Assembly (NCBI GenBank): GCA_001795735.1 | Contig: MGKQ01000015.1 | Location: 15,070-54,237, forward strand | Reading direction: 5' to 3' | DNA: 39,168 nt | Source: Candidatus Yanofskybacteria bacterium RIFCSPLOWO2_02_FULL_41_13 | Lineage (GTDB): Bacteria > Patescibacteriota > Minisyncoccia > 2-02-FULL-40-12 > GWA2-44-9 | Shown here: one piece after another, positions 21,987 to 29,761 of the stretch | Layout of the letters: every line of letters begins with the position of its first letter | Position numbering within the stretch: the first letter of the stretch is position 1 | Translations under genes and position numbers: made by a program | The notes under the pieces: generated by a model | Databases searched by the model: none | What the model saw: only the letters and a program-made list of their open reading frames with translations | Told to the model about the DNA's origin: nothing

Positions 21987-22170
21987 GCTCAGAGACTGTA
22001 CCCTAGGGAGGAAACACGCAGGCAAAATTGGCTTGGTTCTGCAATTTTGCCGAGTACTTAAGATTCGGTTTTTGCTGGATTAAGGCGAAGGTTTTAGAAG
22101 CGTGCTTTAGCCGCTTCTGGAATCGCCTCAGAAACCGAATGTGGTCCGAGTCTGGATTTAGTCTCTGAGC
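21987..22170. repeat. Family A fold-back element, copy A3 (184 bp, with terminal inverted repeats)
   Basis: The ends GCTCAGAGACT (21987-21997) and AGTCTCTGAGC (22160-22170) are a perfect 11-bp inverted pair. Inside are the hairpin GGCAAAATTGG/CAATTTTGCC shared with A2, and a longer arm GATTCGGTTT...AAACCGAATG enclosing AGGCGA/TCGCCT and AGAAGCG/CGCTTCT. No coding frame lies within. Confidence 0.85.
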
Positions 22171-22201
22171 AAGGCCCATAGTAGGTAGGTGTGGATAATT
22201 G

Positions 22202-22230
22202 TTGCTCTGGCGGGGGGATTATGGTATATT
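22202..22230 (+). promoter_or_regulatory. Possible promoter of the subtilisin-like protease gene
   Basis: TTGCTC (22202-22207), 17-bp spacer ending in ATGG, TATATT (22225-22230), 13 bp before the ATG at 22243. The leader would be only about 5 nt. Confidence 0.5.
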
Positions 22231-22242
22231 TAGAGCAATAAG

Positions 22243-23463
22243 ATGAACACCAAAGTAATAGCCTATTTGCTAGCTTTTTCCCTGTTATTAGGGGTTTCTG
22301 ACGTTGCTTACGGGGCTTCTGAGGATACAAGATATTTGGTTAAATCAAGCTCCGGTTTTTGGAAGAAATCATTTGGCGTCAGGCACGAATTTAAAGAAGG
22401 TTTTACAACCGATCTGACGGATTGGCAATTAAGGGTGGCTAAAGTTTTTGGGGTGGAGGTTGTCCCGGTCCACAAACTTTATATTCTGCCCGAATCACCC
22501 GTTGTTCAAACTGGTCAGGCGAATAGTAATGATACGACAGGTAAAAGACCCTTGCCGTCACCGACCCGTCCCATACCATCAGACTCGTTGCCATGGGGAA
22601 TCAGGGCTATGTATAACAGCGATCCGACTCTTGTTAAAACATCCGGCGGAGCCGATGTTAATGTAGCTGTTCTTGATACGGGAGTACTTGCTAATCATCC
22701 TGACCTGACGAATAGAATTGCTCAGTGTAAAGACTTCACCTCTCCCAAAACCCCTGTTATCAATGACAAATGTGAAGATAAAAATGGCCACGGCACTCAC
22801 GTTGCCGGTACTATTGCGGCCGATGGAGGATCTGACGGCAAAGGAATTTACGGCGTTGTTCCGGAGGCAAATCTATTTGCCTATAAAGTTTGCGGGACCA
22901 ATGGTTCATGCTGGTCTGATGATATCGCTTTTGCTCTTAAGACTGCCGCTGATAATAACGTTAATGTGGTAAATCTTAGCTTGGGTAGCGATACGGAGAG
23001 TACTCTGATAAAAGATGCCATTACTTATGCGGTAAGTAAAAATGTTCTTGTAGTTGCCGCTGCTGGTAATGATGGTCCATATGTCGGAAGTATAGATTAT
23101 CCAGGTGCTAATCCAAATGTAATAGCTGTGGGTGCGTTTGATTCGATATTTGATATTGCCGAGTGGAGCTCCAGGGGTTTGAATTCAGAGAGCAAGTCGT
23201 ATGTTGTGGAAGAAAAAGATATTGAGTTTGCCGCTCCCGGCGTGAATATAGAATCGACTTGGAAAGACGGAGGCTATGTTATCTTATCCGGAACTTCGAT
23301 GGCTACGCCTCATGTTGCCGGTTTGGCCGCTAAGTTATGGCAGGTAGATGCCGATGATCCTGACTCTGCTACTCGCGAGTTGCTTCATCTTCCTCAATTT
23401 TCAACTGATTTATTGCCTCCGGGTGACGATGATGCGTCGGGATTCGGATTTCCTCACCTTTAA
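22243..23463 (+). CDS. Secreted subtilisin-like serine protease (peptidase S8)
   Basis: 406 residues: a signal peptide (about 1-25, VIAYLLAFSLLLGVSDVAYG-ASED), a propeptide-like region (about 26-110, with a Pro/Ser-rich linker TRPIPSDSLPWGI), and the S8 domain. The catalytic triad is Asp145 (VAVLDTG), His183 (NGHGTHVAGT) and Ser352 (GTSMATPHVAG), with the oxyanion Asn276 (AAAGNDG). Cysteines at about 162, 177, 217 and 223 could form disulfides, in keeping with export. The protein ends soon after the S8 fold, without a sorting or anchor segment. It probably acts outside the cell. No SD; the leader appears very short. Confidence 0.95.
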   Translation: MNTKVIAYLLAFSLLLGVSDVAYGASEDTRYLVKSSSGFWKKSFGVRHEFKEGFTTDLTDWQLRVAKVFGVEVVPVHKLYILPESPVVQTGQANSNDTTGKRPLPSPTRPIPSDSLPWGIRAMYNSDPTLVKTSGGADVNVAVLDTGVLANHPDLTNRIAQCKDFTSPKTPVINDKCEDKNGHGTHVAGTIAADGGSDGKGIYGVVPEANLFAYKVCGTNGSCWSDDIAFALKTAADNNVNVVNLSLGSDTESTLIKDAITYAVSKNVLVVAAAGNDGPYVGSIDYPGANPNVIAVGAFDSIFDIAEWSSRGLNSESKSYVVEEKDIEFAAPGVNIESTWKDGGYVILSGTSMATPHVAGLAAKLWQVDADDPDSATRELLHLPQFSTDLLPPGDDDASGFGFPHL

Positions 23464-23492
23464 TATCGCACAGATCAGCTTTTCTAAGAGAG

Positions 23493-23523
23493 AAGACCTT
23501 TCTGCTTGCGGAGGTCTTTTTGT
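23493..23523 (+). terminator. Rho-independent terminator of the S8 protease gene
   Basis: AAGACCT (23493-23499) pairs with AGGTCTT (23512-23518), followed by TTTTTGTTT. Confidence 0.8.
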
Positions 23524-23581
23524 TTGATACAATGTAGAGTAGTGTCAGATTCTCAAATTTTTAATTTTTAAATTATAAAAG

Positions 23582-24199
23582 ATGCACATCAATCATGTCG
23601 TAAAAATTATGGTTTGGTCAGACTTCTATATTGAGGGCGGACTTAGCGTCTTTGCTCCGATATTCGCGGTATTTATAATTGGTCAGATACAAAACGGCTC
23701 TCTAGAGGTGGTGGGTTTTGCTGCGGCTATATCGCAGATTTTCAAAGTCGGCTTACAGATCCCGATTGCCCGTTATTTGGATAAAAATCACGGTGAGTTT
23801 GACGATTTTTACTCAATGGTTATCGGCAGTATTTTAATTTCTTTATCTCCTTTTATGTATCTTTTTGCTTCGACCGCCAATCATATTTATATTATCCATG
23901 CAATATTTGGAATTGGTTTGGCTTTCTTTGTCCCGCCCAGATTAGCTATTTTTGCAAGACATCTCGATAAGGAGCAGGAGAACTTAGAATGGTCTCTTAA
24001 ATCAGTTGCCTTGGGTGTTTCGGTGGCCGGAGCGGCAGCTTTGGGTGGTATACTGGCTCAAAGATTTGGTTTTAGCTTAGTTTTTATAATTGGCGGGATT
24101 GTAACTACCATAGGTACCATTATTGAGTTGAAAATTTTTAAGGACCTAAGAGAAAAAGTGCCCAGAGGCATGGTTAAGCCTCAGCCTAAGATCCCATAA
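23582..24199 (+). CDS. Half-length MFS-like transporter protein
   Basis: 205 residues with about six membrane segments, half the length of a usual MFS carrier (12 segments, about 400 aa). It starts with a short polar end, then SDFYIEGGLSVFAPIFAVFII, followed by FAAAISQIFKVGLQIPIARYLDKNHGE, which stands where MFS proteins have the loop 2-3 motif (G-x-x-x-D-R/K-x-G), and GIGLAFFVPPRLAIFARHLDKEQENLEWSLKSVALGVSVAGAAALGGILAQRFGF. The last is more like the second or fourth to sixth helix of a carrier. It may work as a dimer or be a remnant. The polX gene begins 6 bp after the stop, so the two are probably one transcript. Confidence 0.7.
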   Translation: MHINHVVKIMVWSDFYIEGGLSVFAPIFAVFIIGQIQNGSLEVVGFAAAISQIFKVGLQIPIARYLDKNHGEFDDFYSMVIGSILISLSPFMYLFASTANHIYIIHAIFGIGLAFFVPPRLAIFARHLDKEQENLEWSLKSVALGVSVAGAAALGGILAQRFGFSLVFIIGGIVTTIGTIIELKIFKDLREKVPRGMVKPQPKIP

Positions 24200-24205
24200 C
24201 TTAAA

Positions 24206-25930
24206 ATGATAAATCAAGCATTAGTTAAGATTTTCCGTGAAATTGCGGTTCTTCTTGAGATGAAAGAAGTTCCTTTTAAGCCTCAGGCTTATGAGAAAGT
24301 TTCGTATATTATCGGCTCTTTGCAGGAGGAAGTCAGTGATATCTATAAAGAAGGAGGAATAAAAGCGCTCGAAGATATACCCGGCGTGGGGAAGGGTATC
24401 GCTGAAAAAATAGAGGAATACATAAAAACTGGGCACATCAAGGATTATGAAAAGTTAAAAAAGGAAATGCCGGTAGATATTGAAGGCTTACGTTCAGTTG
24501 AGGGTATTGGGCCAAAAACAATTCTTCATCTGTATAAAAAGCTTGGTATAAAAAATCTTGACCAGCTTGAAAAATCGGCTAAGGCCGGAAAAATCAGGAA
24601 TATCGAAGGGATGGGCGAGAAAACAGAGGAGAAAATTCTGAAAGGCATCGGCTTCCTTAAGAGTTCAGGCGGACGTTTAGTCTCTGGATTTATAATGCCT
24701 ACGGCTAAGATGTTTCTTGACAGGATAAGGGCTTTACCGGAGGTAGGGGTGGCCGAATTTGCTGGCTCGCTTCGTCGCCGGCAAGAAACCATCGGTGATT
24801 TGGATTTTATCGTTTTTTCTAAAAAACCCGAAGCGGTAATAGAAAATTTTTTGAAATTTCCGGAGGTTAAACACGTTTATTCAAAAGGTAAACATAAGGC
24901 CCTTGTCCGTTTAGATATAAATATTGATGCCGATATATCCGTTGTTTCTCCTGAATCGTACGGTTCGGCAATGATAGCTTGGACAGGCAACAAGCAGCAT
25001 AATATCGATATCCGCAAAATAGCCGAGAAACATGGCTGGCTTTTGAACGACTTCGGTCTCTGGAAAGATAAGGTCAGTCTAGCCTCTAAAACCGAAGAGG
25101 AGGTTTATAATAAAATGGGGATGGACTGGATACCGCCCGAGATGAGAAACGACTCAGGAGAAATAAAGGCTGCTCTTGAACATAAAATTCCTGAGCTTAT
25201 CGGCTACGATGATTTAAAAGGCGACTTACAGGTTCAGACAGATTGGACTGATGGCGAGCATTCTATTGAAGAAATGGCTAAGGCGGCTGAGAAGTTAGGC
25301 CTTGAATATATTTGCATAACTGACCATACGAAATCTCTAGCCATGACTGGTGGCAGTGATGAGAAAAAGCTTCTCAAACAAATGGCCGAAATAGACAATG
25401 TAAATTCTAAATTCAAGATTCAAAGTTCAAAATTTAAAATTTTAAAGGGTGCTGAAGTTAATATTATGAAAGACGGTTCGCTTGATATTGATGACGAAAC
25501 TTTAGCTATGCTTGATGTGGTCGGTGCGGCGGTTCATCATAATTTCAATATGTCTGAAGATGACATGACCAAGAGAATAACCAGAGCCATGAAAAATCCC
25601 AATGTGGACATAATTTTTCATCCTACCGGACGCATAATTAATAAGCGGGAGGCATACAAGGTGAATGTGGAAGAGTTGCTTAAGATTGCTAAAAAAACAA
25701 AAACCGTCATGGAGATAGACGCTTTTCCCGATCGGCTTGACCTGAAAGACGAATATATCCGCAAGGGCGTGGAAATGGGAGTCAAATTCTCAATCGATTC
25801 CGATGCTCACCATACTTCCCATCTCCAGTATCTCGAATACGGCATCGCCCAAGCCCGTAGAGGTTGGGCGGAGGCCAAAGATATTATTAATACACGTCCG
25901 TGGCAGGAGATGCTAAAGTTGCTCAAATAG
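24206..25930 (+). CDS. polX: PolX: family X DNA polymerase fused to a PHP phosphoesterase domain
   Basis: 574 residues. Order: an N-terminal 8-kDa-type domain with HhH motifs (IPGVGKGIAEKI about 58-69, VEGIGPKTILHLY about 98-110, IEGMGEKTEEKI about 133-144), the polymerase palm with GSLRRRQETIGDLDFIV (Asp198 and Asp200 bind metal) and LDINIDADISVV, then the PHP domain from about 340: DLQVQTDWTDGEHS, CITDHTKSLAMTGG, AAVHHNFNM, IFHPTGR, SIDSDAHH. PolX fills short gaps in base excision repair; PHP gives 3' exonuclease or phosphatase activity. The first PHP motif has Gln at both positions usually His (HxH). About residues 400-413 (NSKFKIQSSKFK) are encoded by AT heptamers. Repeat A4 follows the stop. 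Confidence 0.94.
   Translation: MINQALVKIFREIAVLLEMKEVPFKPQAYEKVSYIIGSLQEEVSDIYKEGGIKALEDIPGVGKGIAEKIEEYIKTGHIKDYEKLKKEMPVDIEGLRSVEGIGPKTILHLYKKLGIKNLDQLEKSAKAGKIRNIEGMGEKTEEKILKGIGFLKSSGGRLVSGFIMPTAKMFLDRIRALPEVGVAEFAGSLRRRQETIGDLDFIVFSKKPEAVIENFLKFPEVKHVYSKGKHKALVRLDINIDADISVVSPESYGSAMIAWTGNKQHNIDIRKIAEKHGWLLNDFGLWKDKVSLASKTEEEVYNKMGMDWIPPEMRNDSGEIKAALEHKIPELIGYDDLKGDLQVQTDWTDGEHSIEEMAKAAEKLGLEYICITDHTKSLAMTGGSDEKKLLKQMAEIDNVNSKFKIQSSKFKILKGAEVNIMKDGSLDIDDETLAMLDVVGAAVHHNFNMSEDDMTKRITRAMKNPNVDIIFHPTGRIINKREAYKVNVEELLKIAKKTKTVMEIDAFPDRLDLKDEYIRKGVEMGVKFSIDSDAHHTSHLQYLEYGIAQARRGWAEAKDIINTRPWQEMLKLLK
25400..25443. repeat. AT heptamer tract inside polX
   Basis: Degenerate 7-bp units (AAATTCA AGATTCA AAGTTCA AAATTTA AAATTTT) lie in frame before the conserved ILKGAEVNI strand of the PHP domain. 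Confidence 0.75.
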
Positions 25931-25935
25931 GTTAC

Positions 25936-26182
25936 TTAGAGACTATACCCAGACTCGGATTTTAACTCGTAACAGATTATTACCCTTCAGGACACTCTCA
26001 TGGCCCCAGCGAGGCCATTTCACTAAGTGAAGCTGCCGATTTTGTAAAGCCCTTCGATAGACTCAGGGCGTTGACAAACCATGCAATCTGGCCTCACTTC
26101 GCCGGAGCTTCGCGAGGCGAGCAACTTCAATTGTCCCGAGAAGGTAATAATCTGTTGCTCGTAGGATAGTATAGTCTCTGAG
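25936..26182. repeat. Family A-related fold-back element, copy A4 (long form), 3' of polX
   Basis: End arms AGAGACTATAC (25938-25948) and GTATAGTCTCT (26169-26179) are perfect complements. The CCCAGACTCGGA next to the left end matches the A1/A3 tail (TCCGAGTCTGG) in reverse. Inner arms AACAGATTATTACC (25971-25984) and GGTAATAATCTGTT (26143-26156) are perfect. The core has ATGGCCccagcgaGGCCAT and CCCTTCGATAGACTCAGGG (26050-26068). It starts 5 bp after the polX stop and accounts for most of the gap. Confidence 0.8.
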
Positions 26183-26223
26183 CTCATCTATCTTGTTGTC
26201 TTTTTACTCATCGTAGACTAAAT

Positions 26224-26250
26224 TTGACAAATACTCGAAGAAAATATAAT
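26224..26250 (+). promoter_or_regulatory. Promoter of the cytochrome c gene
   Basis: TTGACA (26224-26229), 15-bp spacer, TATAAT (26245-26250). Both boxes are consensus; the spacer is one to two bases short. Confidence 0.65.
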
Positions 26251-26281
26251 TTATATTGTGAAGGATGGTAGGGGGAAGACG

Positions 26282-26644
26282 ATGAAACGAGAGTTTGCGG
26301 TGGTTGCTCTAATGATAGGAATAGCCGGTGGTATTGTTTATGGTCAGGCACCGGATCCTAAGCTTATTACTCAGGGCAAGAAACTGTATACGACTTATAA
26401 GTGTGAAAAATGCCATATGATTGCGGGGAAGGGCAGTAAAAAGGGACCGCTTGACGGTGTTGGGGCTAAACTATCTGTTACCGAGATCAGGAGATGGCTG
26501 ATCGAACCGGCTGAGATGGAGAAGAAGCTTGAGAAGCCGCCCAAGGGAACTGACTCGATGTCCAATGCTCTGAAGACAAAGGGAATTGAGCCGGATGAAA
26601 TTGAAGCTCTGGTGGCGTACATGCGGAGCCTGACGAAGAAGTAG
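26282..26644 (+). CDS. Exported monohaem c-type cytochrome
   Basis: 120 residues from ATG 26282, which follows the SD AGGGGGAAG by 3-4 nt (an upstream in-frame GTG at 26258 would put the SD inside the gene). A signal peptide (about 1-22, REFAVVALMIGIAGGIVYG-QAPD) leads to a mature domain with one haem site CEKCH (Cys41, Cys44, His45). LDGVGAKLSVTEIRRWLIEPAEMEK and GIEPDEIEALVAYMRSL match the helices of class I cytochromes c; a late methionine (in TDSMSNALKTKG) is a candidate sixth ligand. It would carry electrons outside the membrane. No cytochrome maturation or respiratory gene is near. The gene has its own promoter and terminator, and a strong SD unlike the core genes: a candidate for transfer. 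Confidence 0.88.
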   Translation: MKREFAVVALMIGIAGGIVYGQAPDPKLITQGKKLYTTYKCEKCHMIAGKGSKKGPLDGVGAKLSVTEIRRWLIEPAEMEKKLEKPPKGTDSMSNALKTKGIEPDEIEALVAYMRSLTKK

Positions 26645-26655
26645 TTTTTGGTATT

Positions 26656-26677
26656 AGGGCTGATTAGCCCCTTTTTG
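26656..26677 (+). terminator. Rho-independent terminator of the cytochrome gene
   Basis: GGGCT-gatt-AGCCC followed by CTTTTTG, 12 bp after the stop. Confidence 0.82.
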
Positions 26678-26692
26678 TTATAATAAAGCCAA

Positions 26693-26872
26693 ATGGTTGA
26701 TTCAAAGAAAAAAATAATTGGCTGGTTTTTTATAGTATTAGGTTTGATTATTTTACTGACGCCCTTTACGCCGGGGTCGATTTTACTTATTATCGGGGCA
26801 GATATGGTGTTTGGCGATCGTCCCGAATGGATACGACTAAAACAAAAAGTTAAAGAATTTTTCTGGAAATAA
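26693..26872 (+). CDS. 59-residue membrane protein, PGPGW-like
   Basis: A short gene, ATG 26693 to TAA 26870-26872. The product starts MVDSKKKIIGWFFIVLG and has two hydrophobic stretches (about 8-22 and 28-40) joined by TPFTPGS, followed by a charged tail RPEWIRLKQKVKEFFWK. The PFTPGSILLIIG turn is like the P-G-P-G loop of small two-span PGPGW/YbaN-type proteins. Function is unknown. It ends 2 bp before rdgB and is likely translated with it. No SD. Confidence 0.7.
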   Translation: MVDSKKKIIGWFFIVLGLIILLTPFTPGSILLIIGADMVFGDRPEWIRLKQKVKEFFWK

Positions 26873-26874
26873 AC

Positions 26875-27477
26875 ATGAGGATCATCTTTGCCACTCACAA
26901 TCATGGGAAGGTTGAAGAGATAAGAAAAATATTGAAAGACTTGGATGTTGAAATAATAAGCGCGGATGAAGCCGGTATAAGCGAGGACGTGATTGAGGAC
27001 GGTAAGACTTTTGAAGAAAATGCTTTGAAGAAGGCGAGGTTTATTAATAAAAAAACTAAAGAATGGACTATGGCCGATGACTCCGGTATCTGTGTCAAAG
27101 CTCTCGAGGGTGCACCAGGCATATATTCTGCTCGCTGGGCGGGCGAAGGTGCTCCCGGAGAAGAATGGATTAGGCGCCTTCTCTCGGAGATGAAGAATGT
27201 GCCAGAAGGAGAAAGGGATGCTTGGTTTGAAACTTCAGCTGTTCTCGTTGCCCCCGACAGAAAATACTGGAATTTTGTCGGTAAAGTTGAAGGTAAAATA
27301 ACGATGGAACCAAGAGGCGTTGCTCATCCACGTCTTCCCTACGATGCGATATTCATCCCTAAAGGTTATGACAAAACTTTTTCAGAAATGTCAGGCGAGG
27401 AGAAGAATGCACTGAGTCATCGTGGTCAGGCGTTTAGAAAGCTAAAAGAATTTTTAATCAAAGAAATCTTAAAATAA
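26875..27477 (+). CDS. rdgB: XTP/dITP pyrophosphatase (RdgB/HAM1)
   Basis: Non-canonical purine NTPs (dITP, XTP) are hydrolysed to monophosphates plus pyrophosphate to keep them out of DNA. 200 residues, normal length. Motifs: the N-terminal IIFATHNHGKVEEI (T/S-x-N-x-x-K substrate loop), EDGKTFEENALKKA, the catalytic MADDSGICVKALEGAPGIYSARWAG (acidic DDSG, and PG(I/V)xSAR), GVAHPRLPYDAIFIP, and SHRGQAFRKL at the end (SHR-x-x-A). It begins 2 bp after the small membrane gene and 1 bp separates its stop from the next ATG, so the three form a tight operon. Confidence 0.96.
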   Translation: MRIIFATHNHGKVEEIRKILKDLDVEIISADEAGISEDVIEDGKTFEENALKKARFINKKTKEWTMADDSGICVKALEGAPGIYSARWAGEGAPGEEWIRRLLSEMKNVPEGERDAWFETSAVLVAPDRKYWNFVGKVEGKITMEPRGVAHPRLPYDAIFIPKGYDKTFSEMSGEEKNALSHRGQAFRKLKEFLIKEILK

Positions 27478-27478
27478 T

Positions 27479-28489
27479 ATGCCCGTAGAATTTTTAAAAC
27501 ATTCAGGCGAACCAGAGGATCAGGTTCTGCTTAAGACAAGAGATCTGGTATTTAGGAAAGAAGCAGCTTTGAGAAAAAAAGAAAATCCTGAATTTGAAGC
27601 CTTGTTGGCTAAGGTTGATTTTGTGTGGATAAAAAGTGCTTTTCGTGAAATATTAATTAAATCCAGCGTTGATCCGGAACGATTAAATTTTGTCGATCCG
27701 GAACTGATTATATCGGATAACAGTATAGAAGATGTCGCAAATCATAATGTAATGACCGGTGCTATTACTGTAAACCTTGATAGAATCAAGGAGGCGACAA
27801 GCAATAAAAGCGACATCGGTATTTTACAAAGTCTTATCATGGTGCTTTTACACGAAGAGGTTCATGCTTTCTCCAGAAATAAGTGTTTTGGTTATTTTGA
27901 GTACGATTATGAAGGAAAGAGAAAAATTAAGATTCAATCCGGATACACTCGGCACGAGGCTGTTGTTAAGGGTAGGGAAGAAATTATCGACAGTAGCCAC
28001 TCATTTGAGCTATTTGATGAAGGAGTGACAGAGAAACTGTCTCGTGAGCTAGTTGTCAGCTATTTCGGAGGACATACTGATTTGGGAAATGTAAAAGCAG
28101 TAAGGTCTTTTTATGAAGATGACGATAAGGTAAAGCATTACAATCTTGGCGTTAGCTTAGTTGAGGCAATGATGGCTAAAATTGCCAATGAGTCTGGCGT
28201 ATCTGGCGATATGGTTTGGCAGTCTATCATAAGAGGCAAAATTGATGGTGAGAACTTGAGTGACAATGACTTTAAAGATTTGTTTGCCGAAACTTTTACT
28301 GAAAAATTTATTGAGGATTTAGCAAGAGCTTCTGGAGATAATGAAATGAGAGCTAACTTTATGATAGCATCTCTTAATCTAGGTAAAATTGATCCGGACC
28401 TGTTGACTAGAATTCAAAAAAGAATAGATGCCGAGACCAGATTAAATTTTAATGAGTTAGCACATAAGACTACAATAAAATCCCGCTAG
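27479..28489 (+). CDS. Putative zincin-type metallopeptidase, family not recognised
   Basis: 336 residues, mostly soluble. The only clear motif is HEEVH at 125-129, in LIMVLLHEEVHAFSRNKCFG: a hydrophobic strand before HExxH, as in gluzincin or minigluzincin proteases. A downstream ELFDEGVTEKLSREL (about 175-190) offers an acidic third ligand (E-G-x-x-E), and VSLVEAMMAKIANESG follows. No signal peptide is visible, so it is likely cytoplasmic. It starts one base after the rdgB stop. The TAG stop sits in the loop of a stem (28480-28497) shared with the convergent nadA gene. Substrate unknown. Confidence 0.65.
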   Translation: MPVEFLKHSGEPEDQVLLKTRDLVFRKEAALRKKENPEFEALLAKVDFVWIKSAFREILIKSSVDPERLNFVDPELIISDNSIEDVANHNVMTGAITVNLDRIKEATSNKSDIGILQSLIMVLLHEEVHAFSRNKCFGYFEYDYEGKRKIKIQSGYTRHEAVVKGREEIIDSSHSFELFDEGVTEKLSRELVVSYFGGHTDLGNVKAVRSFYEDDDKVKHYNLGVSLVEAMMAKIANESGVSGDMVWQSIIRGKIDGENLSDNDFKDLFAETFTEKFIEDLARASGDNEMRANFMIASLNLGKIDPDLLTRIQKRIDAETRLNFNELAHKTTIKSR

Positions 28490-28497
28490 AGCGGGAT
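28472..28497 (-). terminator. Terminator of nadA (minus strand), over the zincin stop codon
   Basis: ATCCCGC-taga-GCGGGAT; read on the minus strand it is followed by TTTTATTG. The loop contains the TAG stop of the plus-strand gene. Confidence 0.75.
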
Positions 28498-29693
28498 CAG
28501 ACTATAGTCAGCATTTTATCGATACTTTCTTTAGCCGATTGGGCGATTCGGCGGGGGATATGAATGACTTGGTCATCTTCGTAGGGGTTAAGAGGATCAA
28601 GGCATTTCGGACAATTATCACAAATCACGATCTCTAATCTATCTTCTCGGAGTGATCGCAGAAGTTTTTCAAATGTGTTGCCTTTCATAAAATCGCAGTG
28701 AGCATTGGCAGAAACAGGAATAAATGTTTTGTCAGGCAATCTTGTACGCAGGGCGTATATCAGACCCGCTTCAGTGGCAACTAGAAACTTTTTGGCCGGC
28801 GAGGCTATAGCCCGCTGAATCATCTGCTCAGTTGATAGGAAAAAGGCCTTTCCATGGGGGATATTGCCTTCCTCGACTTGCATTAAGCAAAATGAGGAGC
28901 ATCCGCATTCCGGATGAATCATCAATTCTGCGTCGGGATGTTCAGTCATAGCTACCAAGATGGAATCATTGCCAAGTTTCTCATGCACATAACAGCAGGC
29001 ATTATATCCGTTGAATGGCTGGTCATATATCTCTATTAAATCAGGATTTACTTTGATGCCATTTTTCTCAAGAAGCTGGATAGCCCTTTTCTTCATAACG
29101 ATACCGAGGAACTTATCAGGCAATACAAGCACTTTACGGCTGGGGTTATTTTTTACAGCATGGGCAATTATTTTATCGGTATTGCGGGAAGTTGAAATAT
29201 AGCCGTTAGAATAGCTGGTCAAAGCCTTTGTGTAGGGGTCACTGTTAATGTAAGCTACGATAATTCCTCCAGGATTGTCCTTCCGCCAATTTTGGATCCA
29301 GATATGATCTGTCCCGAATACTAGAGAACATCCTAAGACTTTCGGAGTGTCCGGTATGAAAATTCTAGACTGATCTCCGGTAATCATCTTTGCTGTTTGA
29401 CCCATGAAGGCTACGGCTATAAAATAAACTCTCGGCGCCTTTATGTCTCTGGCGTATTGGCTTAAGGCCCAAGAATCTCCTAATTTATCGGCCAGTTCAT
29501 GGAATTCAGGTGTGGTATAGTAGTGAGCAAGAAAAATCGACCCATTCTCTTTAGCTAGATTTTGCATCTCATCCGCTTGCTCGGTTAGCTCACGGCATTT
29601 AGCGAAAGAATACCTGCCGGGATAAAGATCCTCGGCAAATCTGGAACAACTGTCGTAAAACATGGCTGTTACTTCGCCTATGCTTTTTCTCAT
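28497..29693 (-). CDS. nadA: Quinolinate synthase
   Basis: NadA condenses iminoaspartate with dihydroxyacetone phosphate to quinolinate, the de novo entry to NAD, using a 4Fe-4S cluster. 398 residues. Motifs: IFLAHYYTTPEFHELADKLGDS (substrate loop), a cysteine in KVLGCSL (about 127), HPECGCSSF (about 258) and DNCPKCLDP (about 360), the three cluster regions, plus ISTSRNTDKI and MTEHPDAE. The length exceeds the common 300-350 aa. ATG 29693 has an SD GAGGGA seven bases upstream. No nadB or nadC lies in the window. Its promoter (TTGACT-16-TATAGT) is overlapped by the palindrome at 29743-29761, likely the NrtR-like operator. Confidence 0.93.
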   Translation of the reverse strand: MRKSIGEVTAMFYDSCSRFAEDLYPGRYSFAKCRELTEQADEMQNLAKENGSIFLAHYYTTPEFHELADKLGDSWALSQYARDIKAPRVYFIAVAFMGQTAKMITGDQSRIFIPDTPKVLGCSLVFGTDHIWIQNWRKDNPGGIIVAYINSDPYTKALTSYSNGYISTSRNTDKIIAHAVKNNPSRKVLVLPDKFLGIVMKKRAIQLLEKNGIKVNPDLIEIYDQPFNGYNACCYVHEKLGNDSILVAMTEHPDAELMIHPECGCSSFCLMQVEEGNIPHGKAFFLSTEQMIQRAIASPAKKFLVATEAGLIYALRTRLPDKTFIPVSANAHCDFMKGNTFEKLLRSLREDRLEIVICDNCPKCLDPLNPYEDDQVIHIPRRIAQSAKESIDKMLTIV

Positions 29694-29742
29694 GATTCGT
29701 CCCTCAGCTTGTCCTTCGAGGCCTTCTGCGTAGAAGGATTGT

Positions 29743-29761
29743 TAGTGTACTGTATACACTA
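29743..29761. promoter_or_regulatory. Operator candidate O1 upstream of nadA
   Basis: TAGTGTA-ctgta-TACACTA is a perfect 7-bp inverted pair with a 5-bp spacer. It covers part of the -10 box of the nadA promoter. The same layout occurs at 38169-38187 before nadK. A regulator encoded at 37136-37798 (NrtR-like) is the natural candidate. Confidence 0.7.

Noticed and set aside
21987-22170. A3 as an insertion sequence
   Set aside because: It has terminal inverted repeats but no transposase frame and no clear target duplication; at most a MITE-like, non-autonomous unit.
24206-25930. PolX as a phage or mobile gene
   Set aside because: Domain order is that of chromosomal bacterial PolX and no phage genes are near.
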